Assembly (NCBI GenBank): GCA_944372595.1
Contig: CALVZT010000054.1
Location: 1-5,213 of the forward strand
Length of the DNA: 5,213 nt
Reading direction: 5' to 3'
Source of the DNA: an uncultured Clostridia bacterium
GTDB taxonomy: Bacteria > Bacillota > Clostridia > Christensenellales > UBA1242
Shown: positions 1 through 5,213 of the stretch, one piece after another
Position numbering within the stretch: the first letter of the stretch is position 1
Layout: each line of letters opens with the position of its first letter
Notes under the pieces: generated by a model
The model's input: the letters and a program-made list of their open reading frames with translations, nothing else
What the model was told of the DNA's origin: nothing
The model's database searches: none
Position numbers and translations under genes: made by a program

Positions 1-394
1 TTTCAGTTGCTGTGGTCAAAATATAATTAATGTAACTATCTAATAAGCACGCCAACTCTTTTTCATTTAAAATTAAATCACTAGTAAGGGTAATATTTTC
101 TTTATTATCTTCTGCTATTAAAAAAACATTTTCTACATTATTATTTAATCTATCACCAAATCCGGCACTTTTAAGTTTTAACAATAAAGAATCTTCATCT
201 TCTTCACCATATAAGGCAATAAGAGAACTTTCATCCACTTCTTTGCTTAAAATTTTAATTTGTTTATTAATTGCAATTACATCTATATCAAATCCAAATT
301 TTAATATTAAATAACCCCCAAGAGGTATTATGACGATAATTAATACAACAATAAATAGGGTAATTAAAAATATTTTTAATCTTTTTTTAGCCAT
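1..394 (-). CDS. Membrane-anchored protein of unknown function (3' end cut by window edge)
   Basis: I do not recognise this gene. The reading frame is open from an ATG at 394-392 to the left edge, giving the first 131 residues. It starts MAKKRLKIF, then has one hydrophobic segment (about residues 8-32, with a PLGG motif near its end), then a soluble, acidic part rich in Asp, Glu and Asn. This pattern fits a signal anchor with the rest outside the cytoplasm. There is no lipobox cysteine after the helix. A Shine-Dalgarno-like AAAAGGA lies about 9 bases before the ATG and abuts the stop of the microprotein gene upstream, so the two are probably co-transcribed and perhaps translationally coupled. 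The stretch near residues 105-126 (ILNEKELACLLDSYINYI) faintly recalls the motif of YpmS-like (DUF2140) membrane proteins. That resemblance is from memory and weak. Confidence 0.8.
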   Translation of the reverse strand, partial: MAKKRLKIFLITLFIVVLIIVIIPLGGYLILKFGFDIDVIAINKQIKILSKEVDESSLIALYGEEDEDSLLLKLKSAGFGDRLNNNVENVFLIAEDNKENITLTSDLILNEKELACLLDSYINYILTTATE

Positions 395-408
395 ATATTA
401 ATATCCTT

Positions 409-495
409 TTACAATGCAAAGGTGACAAATAGCCATATTAAAACACCAATTAGTGCAATTCTTATAATCCATTTAAAAGGTCTAAATCTTAGCAT
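409..495 (-). CDS. 28-residue single-pass membrane microprotein
   Basis: This short frame runs from ATG (495-493) to TAA (411-409). The product begins MLRFRPFKWIIR and continues as a hydrophobic helix of about 19 residues (IIRIALIGVLIWLFVTFAL). The basic N-terminus predicts an N-in membrane peptide with almost nothing beyond the membrane. Three things support it as a gene despite its size: a near-perfect Shine-Dalgarno AAAGGAGG 5 bases before the ATG, a consensus promoter just upstream (513-541), and close spacing (14 bp) to the next gene on the same strand. I know no family to assign it to. Possible roles are a small subunit or modulator of the downstream membrane protein, or a leader peptide coupling its translation. 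A toxic hydrophobic peptide is also possible, but no antisense RNA gene is evident. Confidence 0.66.
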   Translation of the reverse strand: MLRFRPFKWIIRIALIGVLIWLFVTFAL

Positions 496-500
496 TTTTG

Positions 501-508
501 CCTCCTTT
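501..508 (-). promoter_or_regulatory. Strong ribosome binding site of the microprotein gene
   Basis: On the minus strand this reads AAAGGAGG, almost the full complement of the 16S rRNA 3' end, and it sits 5 bases before the ATG at 495. It is the best site in the window and is the main reason for believing so short a gene. The predicted transcript start (about 506) falls inside or at the edge of it. Confidence 0.75.
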
Positions 509-512
509 TAAT

Positions 513-541
513 AGTATATATTGTTTTTTCTATCGTGTCAA
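513..541 (-). promoter_or_regulatory. Consensus vegetative promoter for the microprotein operon
   Basis: On the minus strand there is a perfect -35 TTGACA (541-536), a 17-base spacer, and a -10 TATACT (518-513). The expected transcript start is near 506, leaving a leader of only about 11 bases before the ATG at 495. Spacing and both hexamers match the sigma-70/sigma-A consensus, so strong expression is likely unless repressed. Confidence 0.8.
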
Positions 542-609
542 ATTATAAATATTATTGCACATCCTAAAACTATTATGACAATAATCGGCAATTAATTAAA
601 CCATAATAA

Positions 610-638
610 TTGACAATATTTAATTATCTTATTAAAAT
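610..638 (+). promoter_or_regulatory. Consensus vegetative promoter for the HTH membrane protein gene
   Basis: A perfect -35 TTGACA (610-615), a 17-base spacer and a -10 TAAAAT (633-638) lie upstream of the gene at 675. Transcription should begin near 645, giving a leader of about 30 bases that holds the ribosome site AAGGAA (664-669). It faces away from the promoter at 513-541, with about 70 bp between the two -35 boxes. Confidence 0.75.
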
Positions 639-674
639 TAATATAGTTAACTTTTAAATAAAAAAGGAACAGTC

Positions 675-1502
675 ATGGGAAGTATTTTAGGTAGTAATTT
701 AATAGCGCTAAGGAAAGCAAAACAATGCGAATTAAAAGACGTAAGTCAACAAACGGGAATTTCAGAAGACGATATTCGTAGTTTTGAGTTTGGTATCAAA
801 CAACCAACTGTCGACGAAGCCAATCGACTTGCATCATACTATAATGTTGCCCCTAGTAGCCTATACACAACCAAGGAACTACACGATGATATTAACAAAG
901 AAAGCAAAAAAATTCGTGAGAATAAATCAAAGGTAAAGATTGAAAAAAGTAAACAAAAAAAAGTAAAACAAGACAAGGGCTATTCTATAATTTATAATAC
1001 ATTAATACTTATCTTTGCCGTAGCTATTACAGTGTCTTTCTTCATCCCCTTTGCAAAAGATATCGAATATATTGATGGACAAAATCTCATTACCTTACTT
1101 TTGAGCAATAAATATGCCGAGAGTTTTCCTAATATATTGTATTCAATCACAAAAGTCAAAGCATTGGTATATATCTTATATTTTGGCAGTTTAGCAATTT
1201 TCTTCGTAAGTATAATTACAATATTTTTATGCGTATTATCATACATTCCAATTGTTAGAAGAACCTTCCTTATGACTTTACAAAAGATTTGGTTTTTTAT
1301 AGCATCTATAATTAACATAGCAATGTTTCTAGCATATATTGTATTAATTGTTTTATCAATCTTATCCCTAGAAAAAATAGATGCATTAATTAATTTTGGT
1401 GGCATCGCATTAATAATTATAACAATTAGTTGTTTTATACAATTTGTACTTTTTATGTCAAATGCTTACCGAGTACATAAAGTTAAAAATATAATTGAAT
1501 AA
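675..1502 (+). CDS. XRE-family helix-turn-helix protein with four membrane helices (putative membrane-tethered regulator)
   Basis: The 275-residue product has two parts. Residues about 8-64 match an XRE/Cro-type helix-turn-helix: LIALRKAKQCELKDVSQQTG, then GIS, a conserved FEFG turn, a proline four residues later, and a closing LASYYNV. Residues 66-102 form a lysine-rich linker (KESKK, KIEKSKQKKVKQDK). The rest is membrane: helices at about 104-126, 163-191, 205-231 and 238-261. Basic residues before helix 1, in the 194-204 loop (VRR) and in the tail (YRVHKVK) put both ends in the cytoplasm, with a loop of about 35 residues (128-161) outside. It probably binds DNA and responds to a membrane or envelope signal. 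The ligand and targets are unknown; its own divergent promoter region is an obvious candidate. The ATG at 675 has AAGGAA upstream and its own promoter. Confidence 0.88.
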   Translation: MGSILGSNLIALRKAKQCELKDVSQQTGISEDDIRSFEFGIKQPTVDEANRLASYYNVAPSSLYTTKELHDDINKESKKIRENKSKVKIEKSKQKKVKQDKGYSIIYNTLILIFAVAITVSFFIPFAKDIEYIDGQNLITLLLSNKYAESFPNILYSITKVKALVYILYFGSLAIFFVSIITIFLCVLSYIPIVRRTFLMTLQKIWFFIASIINIAMFLAYIVLIVLSILSLEKIDALINFGGIALIIITISCFIQFVLFMSNAYRVHKVKNIIE

Positions 1503-1529
1503 AAAAACCACAAGAATGTGGTTTTTTTT
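1501..1529. terminator. Bidirectional hairpin terminator shared by the HTH gene and ftsH
   Basis: A stem CCACA (1508-1512) / TGTGG (1517-1521) with loop AGAA is flanked by seven A (1501-1507) and eight T (1522-1529). The A and T tracts extend the stem and give a U-run in transcripts from either strand. The hairpin overlaps the TAA of the plus-strand gene (1500-1502) and reaches the TAA of ftsH (minus strand, 1530-1528), so it forms the whole 25-bp gap between them. Confidence 0.88.
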
Positions 1530-3873
1530 ATTCTTTATTTTCTTTGTTTGTTTCTTTATTTTCTTTGTTTGTTTCCTTTTTTTCTTCGTTGCCTTTATCT
1601 TCACTAATCTCCTTTGATATTCGTGTTGTTGGTGTTTTTCTTGCTGCTGTTTGCTTTTTATCAGAAGGAATTTTTGATTCTGTTTTTGTTCTAGTCGTAT
1701 GTGTTTTTTTATTAGTAGTTTCTTTATTATCGCTCTGTGGTTTTTCTACCAATTTTGTGTTATTAGTAACTTCTTTAATTGTATTCTTAGAAACTACTTC
1801 ATCATACTTCTTTTGAGCATCATCAATCAACTTTTGCGTCTCGGATTTTACTTTCTCAAATTCTTCTTCGCTGATAACCCCAGCGGCTTTTAACGCCTCT
1901 GCTGTTTTTAACCTTACACCTTGTTCTTTTTTGGTTCTTTCAAGTTCTGATTGAGCAACATCTAATTCGTTTTGTCTTTTATTTTTTTCTGCCAATTTAT
2001 CCATTTCTTCTATGATTTCTTTTTCTTTTTTGCCCTTCATAATCATATCAACTTCGTTGGAATATATTGTTTCACGGCTAATTAAAACATTGGCCATTAC
2101 ATTTAATTTGGCTAAATTTTTCTTTAATAACTCTTTTGCCCTTTGATAATTTGTCTCTATAATTGCTTTTACTTCGTTATCAATTTTGCTTGCGGTGGCT
2201 TCACTATACAACTTTTGTGTTTGATAGTCTCTACCCACAAATATCTCTGAACTTGTTCCTAAATTAACCGTACCAAGTTCTTTGCTCATTCCCCAGCAAG
2301 TAACCATTTTTGTTGCAATTTTTGTAGCTCTTTCAATATCATTTTGAGCACCTGTCGATATGTCTTTTAACACTAATTCTTCTGCAACACGACCTGCCAA
2401 CATCATTGCAATCATATCATTCAACTTATTATAAGTCATATGATTATCATCGTTTTCTGGCCTACTTATAGTATAACCTGCGGCTGCTCCACGAGGAATT
2501 ATTGATACTTCTTGTACATTGTCACAATTTTTTAATAACTTACCAACAATAGCGTGACCTGATTCGTGGAATGCTGTTATTTTTTTGTCCGCCTCGGTAA
2601 TAATTCTACTACGCTTTTGTGGTCCCATAAGTACTTTATTAATACCTTCGGTTATATCGGTCATCGTTATTTTTTTCTTGCCTTTTTTGGCTGCATATAT
2701 TGCCGCTTCGTTTAACAAGTTTTCAATATCAGCACCAGTAAATCCACTTGTTAGCCTTGCTAATTGTTCAAAATTCACTGTGCTGTCAAGTGGTTTATTT
2801 TTAGCATGAACAGCAATAATTTTTTCTCTGCCTTTAACATCAGGTGGATTAACATATATTTGTCTGTCAAATCTTCCAGGTCTTAATAATGCTGGGTCCA
2901 ATACATCACTTCTATTAGTTGCTGCTATAACTATAATTCCTTCGTTTGGTTCAAAGCCATCCATTTGTACTAGTAATTGATTAAGCGTTTGTTCTCTTTC
3001 GTCGTTTCCTCCACCAAGGCCAGCACCACGTTGACGACCGACGGCATCAATTTCGTCAATAAATACAATACAAGGACTATTCTTTTTCGCCTGATCAAAC
3101 AAATCTCTTACACGCGACGCACCAACGCCGACAAACATTTCGACAAAGTCTGAGCCACTTATTGAGAAGAATGGTACATTACTCTCCCCCGCAATAGCCT
3201 TTGCAAGTAGTGTTTTACCCGTTCCTGGTTGACCAACAAGTAATATTCCTTTGGGAATCTTGGCGCCAAGTTCGGTAAATTTTTGTGGATTTTTTAAAAA
3301 TTCAACGACTTCTTGCAATTCTTCCTTTTCTTCATCTATACCAGCAACATCATTAAATGTTACCTTGATATTTTGTGCCATACGTGCTTTTGTTTTGCCA
3401 AAACTTAAATTTTTTGAATTTGCACCAAGAATGGTCTTTAATAAGAAATATCCAAAAACAAGCAAGATTATTATGCTGATATATGGCATCGCTTTTTCAA
3501 TAAAAGATGCTTCCGCCACTTGAGAATCGTAGTCTATTTTGTCGTTTGTACCATGTGTACTATTCCACTCCCGTATATATTCACTCAAAACATCAAGATC
3601 AGAAGTTGATCCATAAGTAAAATAGTAATCGGCACGCGAAGGAAAAGCGCCTTCGTTGATGTCGCTATCTTTTAATAAAATTTTTCCTTGTCCACCACTA
3701 AGATGTATTCTAGCAACCTTATTTGAATCTATTAATTCATAAACTCCTGGATCAATACTGATTTTTTGACCTTTTCCCGTTTGATCAGTTACATAGAACA
3801 AAACAAGAACAAATATAAATAATATCAAAGCAATTAATAATGGTCTAAATTTTTTCAACTTTTTTTCCTCCAT
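1528..3873 (-). CDS. ftsH: ATP-dependent zinc metalloprotease FtsH, with long C-terminal tail
   Basis: FtsH is a hexameric membrane AAA+ protease that unfolds and degrades membrane and short-lived regulatory proteins, with its catalytic part in the cytoplasm. Counting from the ATG at 3873 (781 residues), membrane helix 1 is at about 10-29, an extracytoplasmic domain at 30-128, and helix 2 at 129-149. The AAA+ module has Walker A GQPGTGKT (214-221; the usual second residue is Pro), pore loop MFVGVG (about 246-251), Walker B with D273/E274, and second region of homology DPALLRPGRFDR with arginine fingers R334 and R337. The M41 peptidase has HESGH (436-440) and the third zinc ligand D512 in GAQNDIE. 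E. coli FtsH has 644 residues; here about 150 residues follow the protease: a coiled coil (about 618-652), a SHOCT-like segment (654-684) and a charged low-complexity tail. It is a single-gene unit with its own promoter and terminator. An ATG at 3912 lies inside the promoter and is unlikely; a TTG at 3858 is a real alternative. Confidence 0.97.
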   Translation of the reverse strand: MEEKKLKKFRPLLIALILFIFVLVLFYVTDQTGKGQKISIDPGVYELIDSNKVARIHLSGGQGKILLKDSDINEGAFPSRADYYFTYGSTSDLDVLSEYIREWNSTHGTNDKIDYDSQVAEASFIEKAMPYISIIILLVFGYFLLKTILGANSKNLSFGKTKARMAQNIKVTFNDVAGIDEEKEELQEVVEFLKNPQKFTELGAKIPKGILLVGQPGTGKTLLAKAIAGESNVPFFSISGSDFVEMFVGVGASRVRDLFDQAKKNSPCIVFIDEIDAVGRQRGAGLGGGNDEREQTLNQLLVQMDGFEPNEGIIVIAATNRSDVLDPALLRPGRFDRQIYVNPPDVKGREKIIAVHAKNKPLDSTVNFEQLARLTSGFTGADIENLLNEAAIYAAKKGKKKITMTDITEGINKVLMGPQKRSRIITEADKKITAFHESGHAIVGKLLKNCDNVQEVSIIPRGAAAGYTISRPENDDNHMTYNKLNDMIAMMLAGRVAEELVLKDISTGAQNDIERATKIATKMVTCWGMSKELGTVNLGTSSEIFVGRDYQTQKLYSEATASKIDNEVKAIIETNYQRAKELLKKNLAKLNVMANVLISRETIYSNEVDMIMKGKKEKEIIEEMDKLAEKNKRQNELDVAQSELERTKKEQGVRLKTAEALKAAGVISEEEFEKVKSETQKLIDDAQKKYDEVVSKNTIKEVTNNTKLVEKPQSDNKETTNKKTHTTRTKTESKIPSDKKQTAARKTPTTRISKEISEDKGNEEKKETNKENKETNKENKE
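1531..1572. repeat. Exact 21-bp tandem duplication in the 3' end of ftsH
   Basis: Positions 1531-1551 are repeated exactly at 1552-1572. Being a multiple of three, the duplication keeps the frame and doubles a seven-residue block, so the protein ends in ETNKENKETNKENKE. The pyrimidine-rich unit is typical of slippage. Copy number may vary between strains without breaking the gene. Confidence 0.9.
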
Positions 3874-3891
3874 ATAATTAAAAGTCCGCCT
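3867..3891 (-). promoter_or_regulatory. Two possible ribosome sites that decide the ftsH start
   Basis: On the minus strand AGGCGGA (3891-3885) precedes the ATG at 3873 by 11 bases: one mismatch to AGGAGGA and rather far away. A perfect GGAGG (3871-3867) overlaps that ATG and lies 8 bases before an in-frame TTG at 3858-3856, ideal spacing for a start giving 776 residues beginning (M)KKFRPLL. Sequence alone does not settle which is used; both leave helix 1 intact. Confidence 0.5.
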
Positions 3892-3902
3892 ATGTATTAA
3901 GT

Positions 3903-3931
3903 ATTTTATCATATTATAACTTTTTAACCAA
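3903..3931 (-). promoter_or_regulatory. Probable ftsH promoter with extended -10
   Basis: On the minus strand there is a weak -35 TTGGTT (3931-3926), a 17-base spacer, and -10 TAAAAT (3908-3903) preceded by the extended element TGA. Transcription would start near 3896, giving a leader of about 23 bases before the ATG at 3873. A second -10-like TATAAT (3918-3913) lies just upstream with a poor -35. No CIRCE or CtsR-type heat-shock operator is visible. Confidence 0.55.
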
Positions 3932-4008
3932 ATATTATTGAATATTTTTACGCAATTTTTGTAAAAAGCAACCTAAATAAACAATTTTATAATTTATAAA
4001 AAAAGGTA

Positions 4009-4037
4009 ATGACAAAGCAAAAATAATATGTTATACT
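4009..4037 (+). promoter_or_regulatory. Promoter of the CvpA-family gene
   Basis: The -35 ATGACA (4009-4014, five of six matches), a 17-base spacer and -10 TATACT (4032-4037) with an extended TG at 4029-4030 make a good vegetative promoter. Transcription should start near 4044, about 34 bases before the ATG. The leader carries GGAGG (4066-4070) 7 bases before the start codon. Confidence 0.75.
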
Positions 4038-4077
4038 AAATCTAACAAAATATATTTATGTATTTGGAGGATGAATT

Positions 4078-4941
4078 ATGGCTGTTGCTATAATAATTGA
4101 TATTGTTTTTATAGCTGTACTTGTAATATTTGCTGTAATCGGACTTTATATAGGATTTACAAAGTCGGCTGTATCAATGATAGGAACATTTGCTTCGTTA
4201 GTTTTAGCAATACTCGCAGCAAAACCAATAGCATCACTTATTGATAAAATATTTGGTGCAAGTGTTTTCTTCTCAACAAAAATAGCAAATGCATTTTACG
4301 GAATTGATCCATATTTTGAACAAATTCAAGAAACAGCAATTGACGGAGCACAAGTTTCCGAACAAATAAAGGAAATTAGTGAGGTAAGTTCACCATTAAG
4401 ATTAATTATAAACAAAACTCTCAAAGGACAAACAATTGAGGCGGGTGAAAGTGTTGGTGGAGTGCTTGGTAGTATTTTTGGACATTTAGTAACAATAGCA
4501 ATCGCAGTTATCGTTGGATTTATATTAATCAGATTAATATTGTGGCTAATACAAAAATTATTTGCAAAATTAACAGAATACAAATTTATTGGTGCTTTGG
4601 ATAAAACGTTAGGTTTTGTTCTTGGTGCAGCAAAAGGATTTTTATATGTTGCCTTTGTATTTATTGTAATTTCTTTATTATCATATATACCATCGGTTAA
4701 TACCTACGTTAACGATGTGTGTACCGAATCAAAAATTTCTGGCAAAGTATACAAATGGGTTGATAATCTAACACAAAACTTTATCGCTGATAATATGCAA
4801 GGGCTAGTCGATAGTATCAGAGATAGAAATGAAGAAAATAATCCAGATGCCAGTTCTTCATTTATAATTAACTTTGATGAAAAAATTACAACAAATAATT
4901 ATAATATTAATAATTTAATACATCAAATTTGTTTAGAATAA
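4078..4941 (+). CDS. CvpA-family integral membrane protein, long form
   Basis: The 287-residue product matches the CvpA family, named for a protein needed for colicin V production in E. coli and linked in other bacteria to envelope stress tolerance; its molecular job is not settled. Seen here: helix 1 (about 4-25, starting IDIVFIAVLVIF), the family's GLYIGFTKS turn, helix 2 (about 31-50), then a roughly 80-residue polar segment, helix 3 (about 132-159), and helix 4 introduced by the family signature ALDKTLGFVLGAAKGF (about 173-204). A polar tail of about 80 residues follows, ending in an Asn-rich stretch. Classical CvpA proteins are around 160-180 residues; the extra length here is the loop between helices 2 and 3 plus the tail. 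The ATG is set by GGAGG 7 bases upstream. The gene stands alone with its own promoter and terminator, divergent from ftsH. Confidence 0.88.
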   Translation: MAVAIIIDIVFIAVLVIFAVIGLYIGFTKSAVSMIGTFASLVLAILAAKPIASLIDKIFGASVFFSTKIANAFYGIDPYFEQIQETAIDGAQVSEQIKEISEVSSPLRLIINKTLKGQTIEAGESVGGVLGSIFGHLVTIAIAVIVGFILIRLILWLIQKLFAKLTEYKFIGALDKTLGFVLGAAKGFLYVAFVFIVISLLSYIPSVNTYVNDVCTESKISGKVYKWVDNLTQNFIADNMQGLVDSIRDRNEENNPDASSSFIINFDEKITTNNYNINNLIHQICLE

Positions 4942-4946
4942 TTTAT

Positions 4947-4976
4947 AATCCGACTTTTTAGTCGGGTTCTTTTTTT
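4947..4976 (+). terminator. Intrinsic terminator of the CvpA-family gene
   Basis: A stem of nine pairs (AATCCGACT at 4947-4955 with AGTCGGGTT at 4960-4968, one G-T pair) closes a TTTT loop and is followed by seven T (4970-4976). It begins 5 bases after the stop codon. Confidence 0.9.
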
Positions 4977-5213
4977 ATTTTATTTACTATTATAGAAATA
5001 TTTATAATTTTTATTTTTTATAATATGTTTAAATCTCAACAACTTAATTTTTTGTATGTTTTTAATTATTTCTTTACATATATTAAGATTCTAATAAAAA
5101 TGTTATAAATATTTTATTTTTTTCTATTAATTTGCAATTTATCTGTTTGTTTATGATTTTTATTATGATTTTTATAACTTTTTTATTTTTTTTATTAAAT
5201 TATCTTTGTATTT
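4977..5213. other. Very AT-rich stretch without a supportable gene
   Basis: After the terminator almost every base is A or T and frames on both strands are broken by stops. The one frame reaching the right edge starts at ATG 5153 (MIFIMIFITFLFFLLNYLCI) but has no ribosome site, and its hydrophobicity is what T-rich sequence gives by default. I see no tRNA, riboswitch, consensus promoter or terminator here. It may be a plain spacer or the upstream region of a gene beyond the window. Confidence 0.6.
5151..5174. repeat. Short exact tandem duplication (2 x 12 bp)
   Basis: TTATGATTTTTA at 5151-5162 is repeated exactly at 5163-5174. It lies in low-complexity DNA and is probably a slippage product with no function that I can see. 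Confidence 0.6.

Noticed and set aside
541..592. A hydrophobic minus-strand frame (TTG start, IIVIIVLGCAIIFII, then TGA) just upstream of the microprotein gene; read with TGA as Trp it would run on to a TAA before the next ribosome site.
   Set aside because: There is no ribosome site or ATG, its TGA is part of the TTGACA promoter box, and the confident genes here use TGG for Trp with no in-frame TGA. T/A-rich DNA readily gives Ile/Leu/Val runs.
992..1405. Long minus-strand frame opposite the HTH membrane protein gene.
   Set aside because: It is a shadow of a membrane protein gene: no ribosome site, no recognisable domain, while the plus strand has a clear domain structure, promoter and terminator.
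1544..3523. Several plus-strand frames of 64-90 codons opposite ftsH, and one minus-strand frame opposite the CvpA-family gene (4326-4583).
   Set aside because: They are antisense to highly conserved coding sequence, have no signals of their own, and their hydrophobicity mirrors the opposite strand's codons.
1528..3912. Use of TGA as tryptophan (Mycoplasma-type code).
   Set aside because: FtsH, the HTH protein, the CvpA-family protein and the microprotein carry Trp only as TGG, and all end in TAA with family-consistent lengths.
3874..4077. A CIRCE or CtsR heat-shock operator or a riboswitch in front of ftsH or the CvpA-family gene.
   Set aside because: No TTAGCACTC/GAGTGCTAA or GGTCAAA-type repeats are present, and the predicted leaders (about 23 and 34 bases) are too short for a riboswitch.
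4996..5114. A 12-base inverted repeat, AAATATTTATAA (4996-5007) and TTATAAATATTT (5103-5114), 95 bases apart.
   Set aside because: In almost pure A/T sequence of this length a chance match of this size is expected, and no promoter, T-tract or coding context gives it a role.
5153..5213. A hydrophobic frame open to the right edge (MIFIMIFITFLFFLLNYLCI).
   Set aside because: It has no ribosome site or convincing promoter, and it spans a 12-bp tandem repeat in low-complexity DNA. It cannot be judged without sequence beyond the window.

Overview
The window is strongly AT-rich and looks like chromosomal DNA of a low-GC Gram-positive bacterium (Bacillota), probably an uncultured Clostridia-like lineage. 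The clues are purine-rich Shine-Dalgarno sites, close matches to vegetative (sigma-A type) promoters, FtsH and CvpA family proteins of firmicute type, and hairpin/T-tract terminators. Tryptophan is written TGG in the confident genes, which stay open without in-frame TGA, so the standard bacterial code fits and the Mycoplasma-type code does not.

Layout. (i) 1-495, minus strand: a short two-gene unit. A 28-residue single-pass membrane microprotein (409-495) is followed 14 bp downstream by a membrane-anchored protein of unknown function that runs off the left edge (1-394). (ii) 496-674: a divergent control region with two near-consensus promoters back to back. (iii) 675-1502, plus strand: a protein with an N-terminal XRE-type helix-turn-helix, a lysine-rich linker and four membrane helices. 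(iv) 1501-1529: one hairpin that fills the gap between the convergent genes and serves both as terminator. (v) 1528-3873, minus strand: ftsH, the membrane AAA+ zinc protease, with an unusually long C-terminal tail carrying a SHOCT-like motif and a low-complexity charged end. (vi) 3874-4077: a second divergent control region with two promoters and several small AT-only inverted repeats. (vii) 4078-4941, plus strand: a long CvpA-family membrane protein with its own terminator. (viii) 4977-5213: very AT-rich sequence with no supportable gene.

All five genes encode proteins predicted to be in or attached to the membrane. FtsH and CvpA are housekeeping or envelope-associated. The left-hand part is less familiar: a membrane-tethered putative regulator divergent from a microprotein plus membrane protein pair. 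This could be a small membrane sensing module, but that is inference from arrangement alone. Nothing in the window indicates a phage, insertion sequence, CRISPR array or RNA gene.
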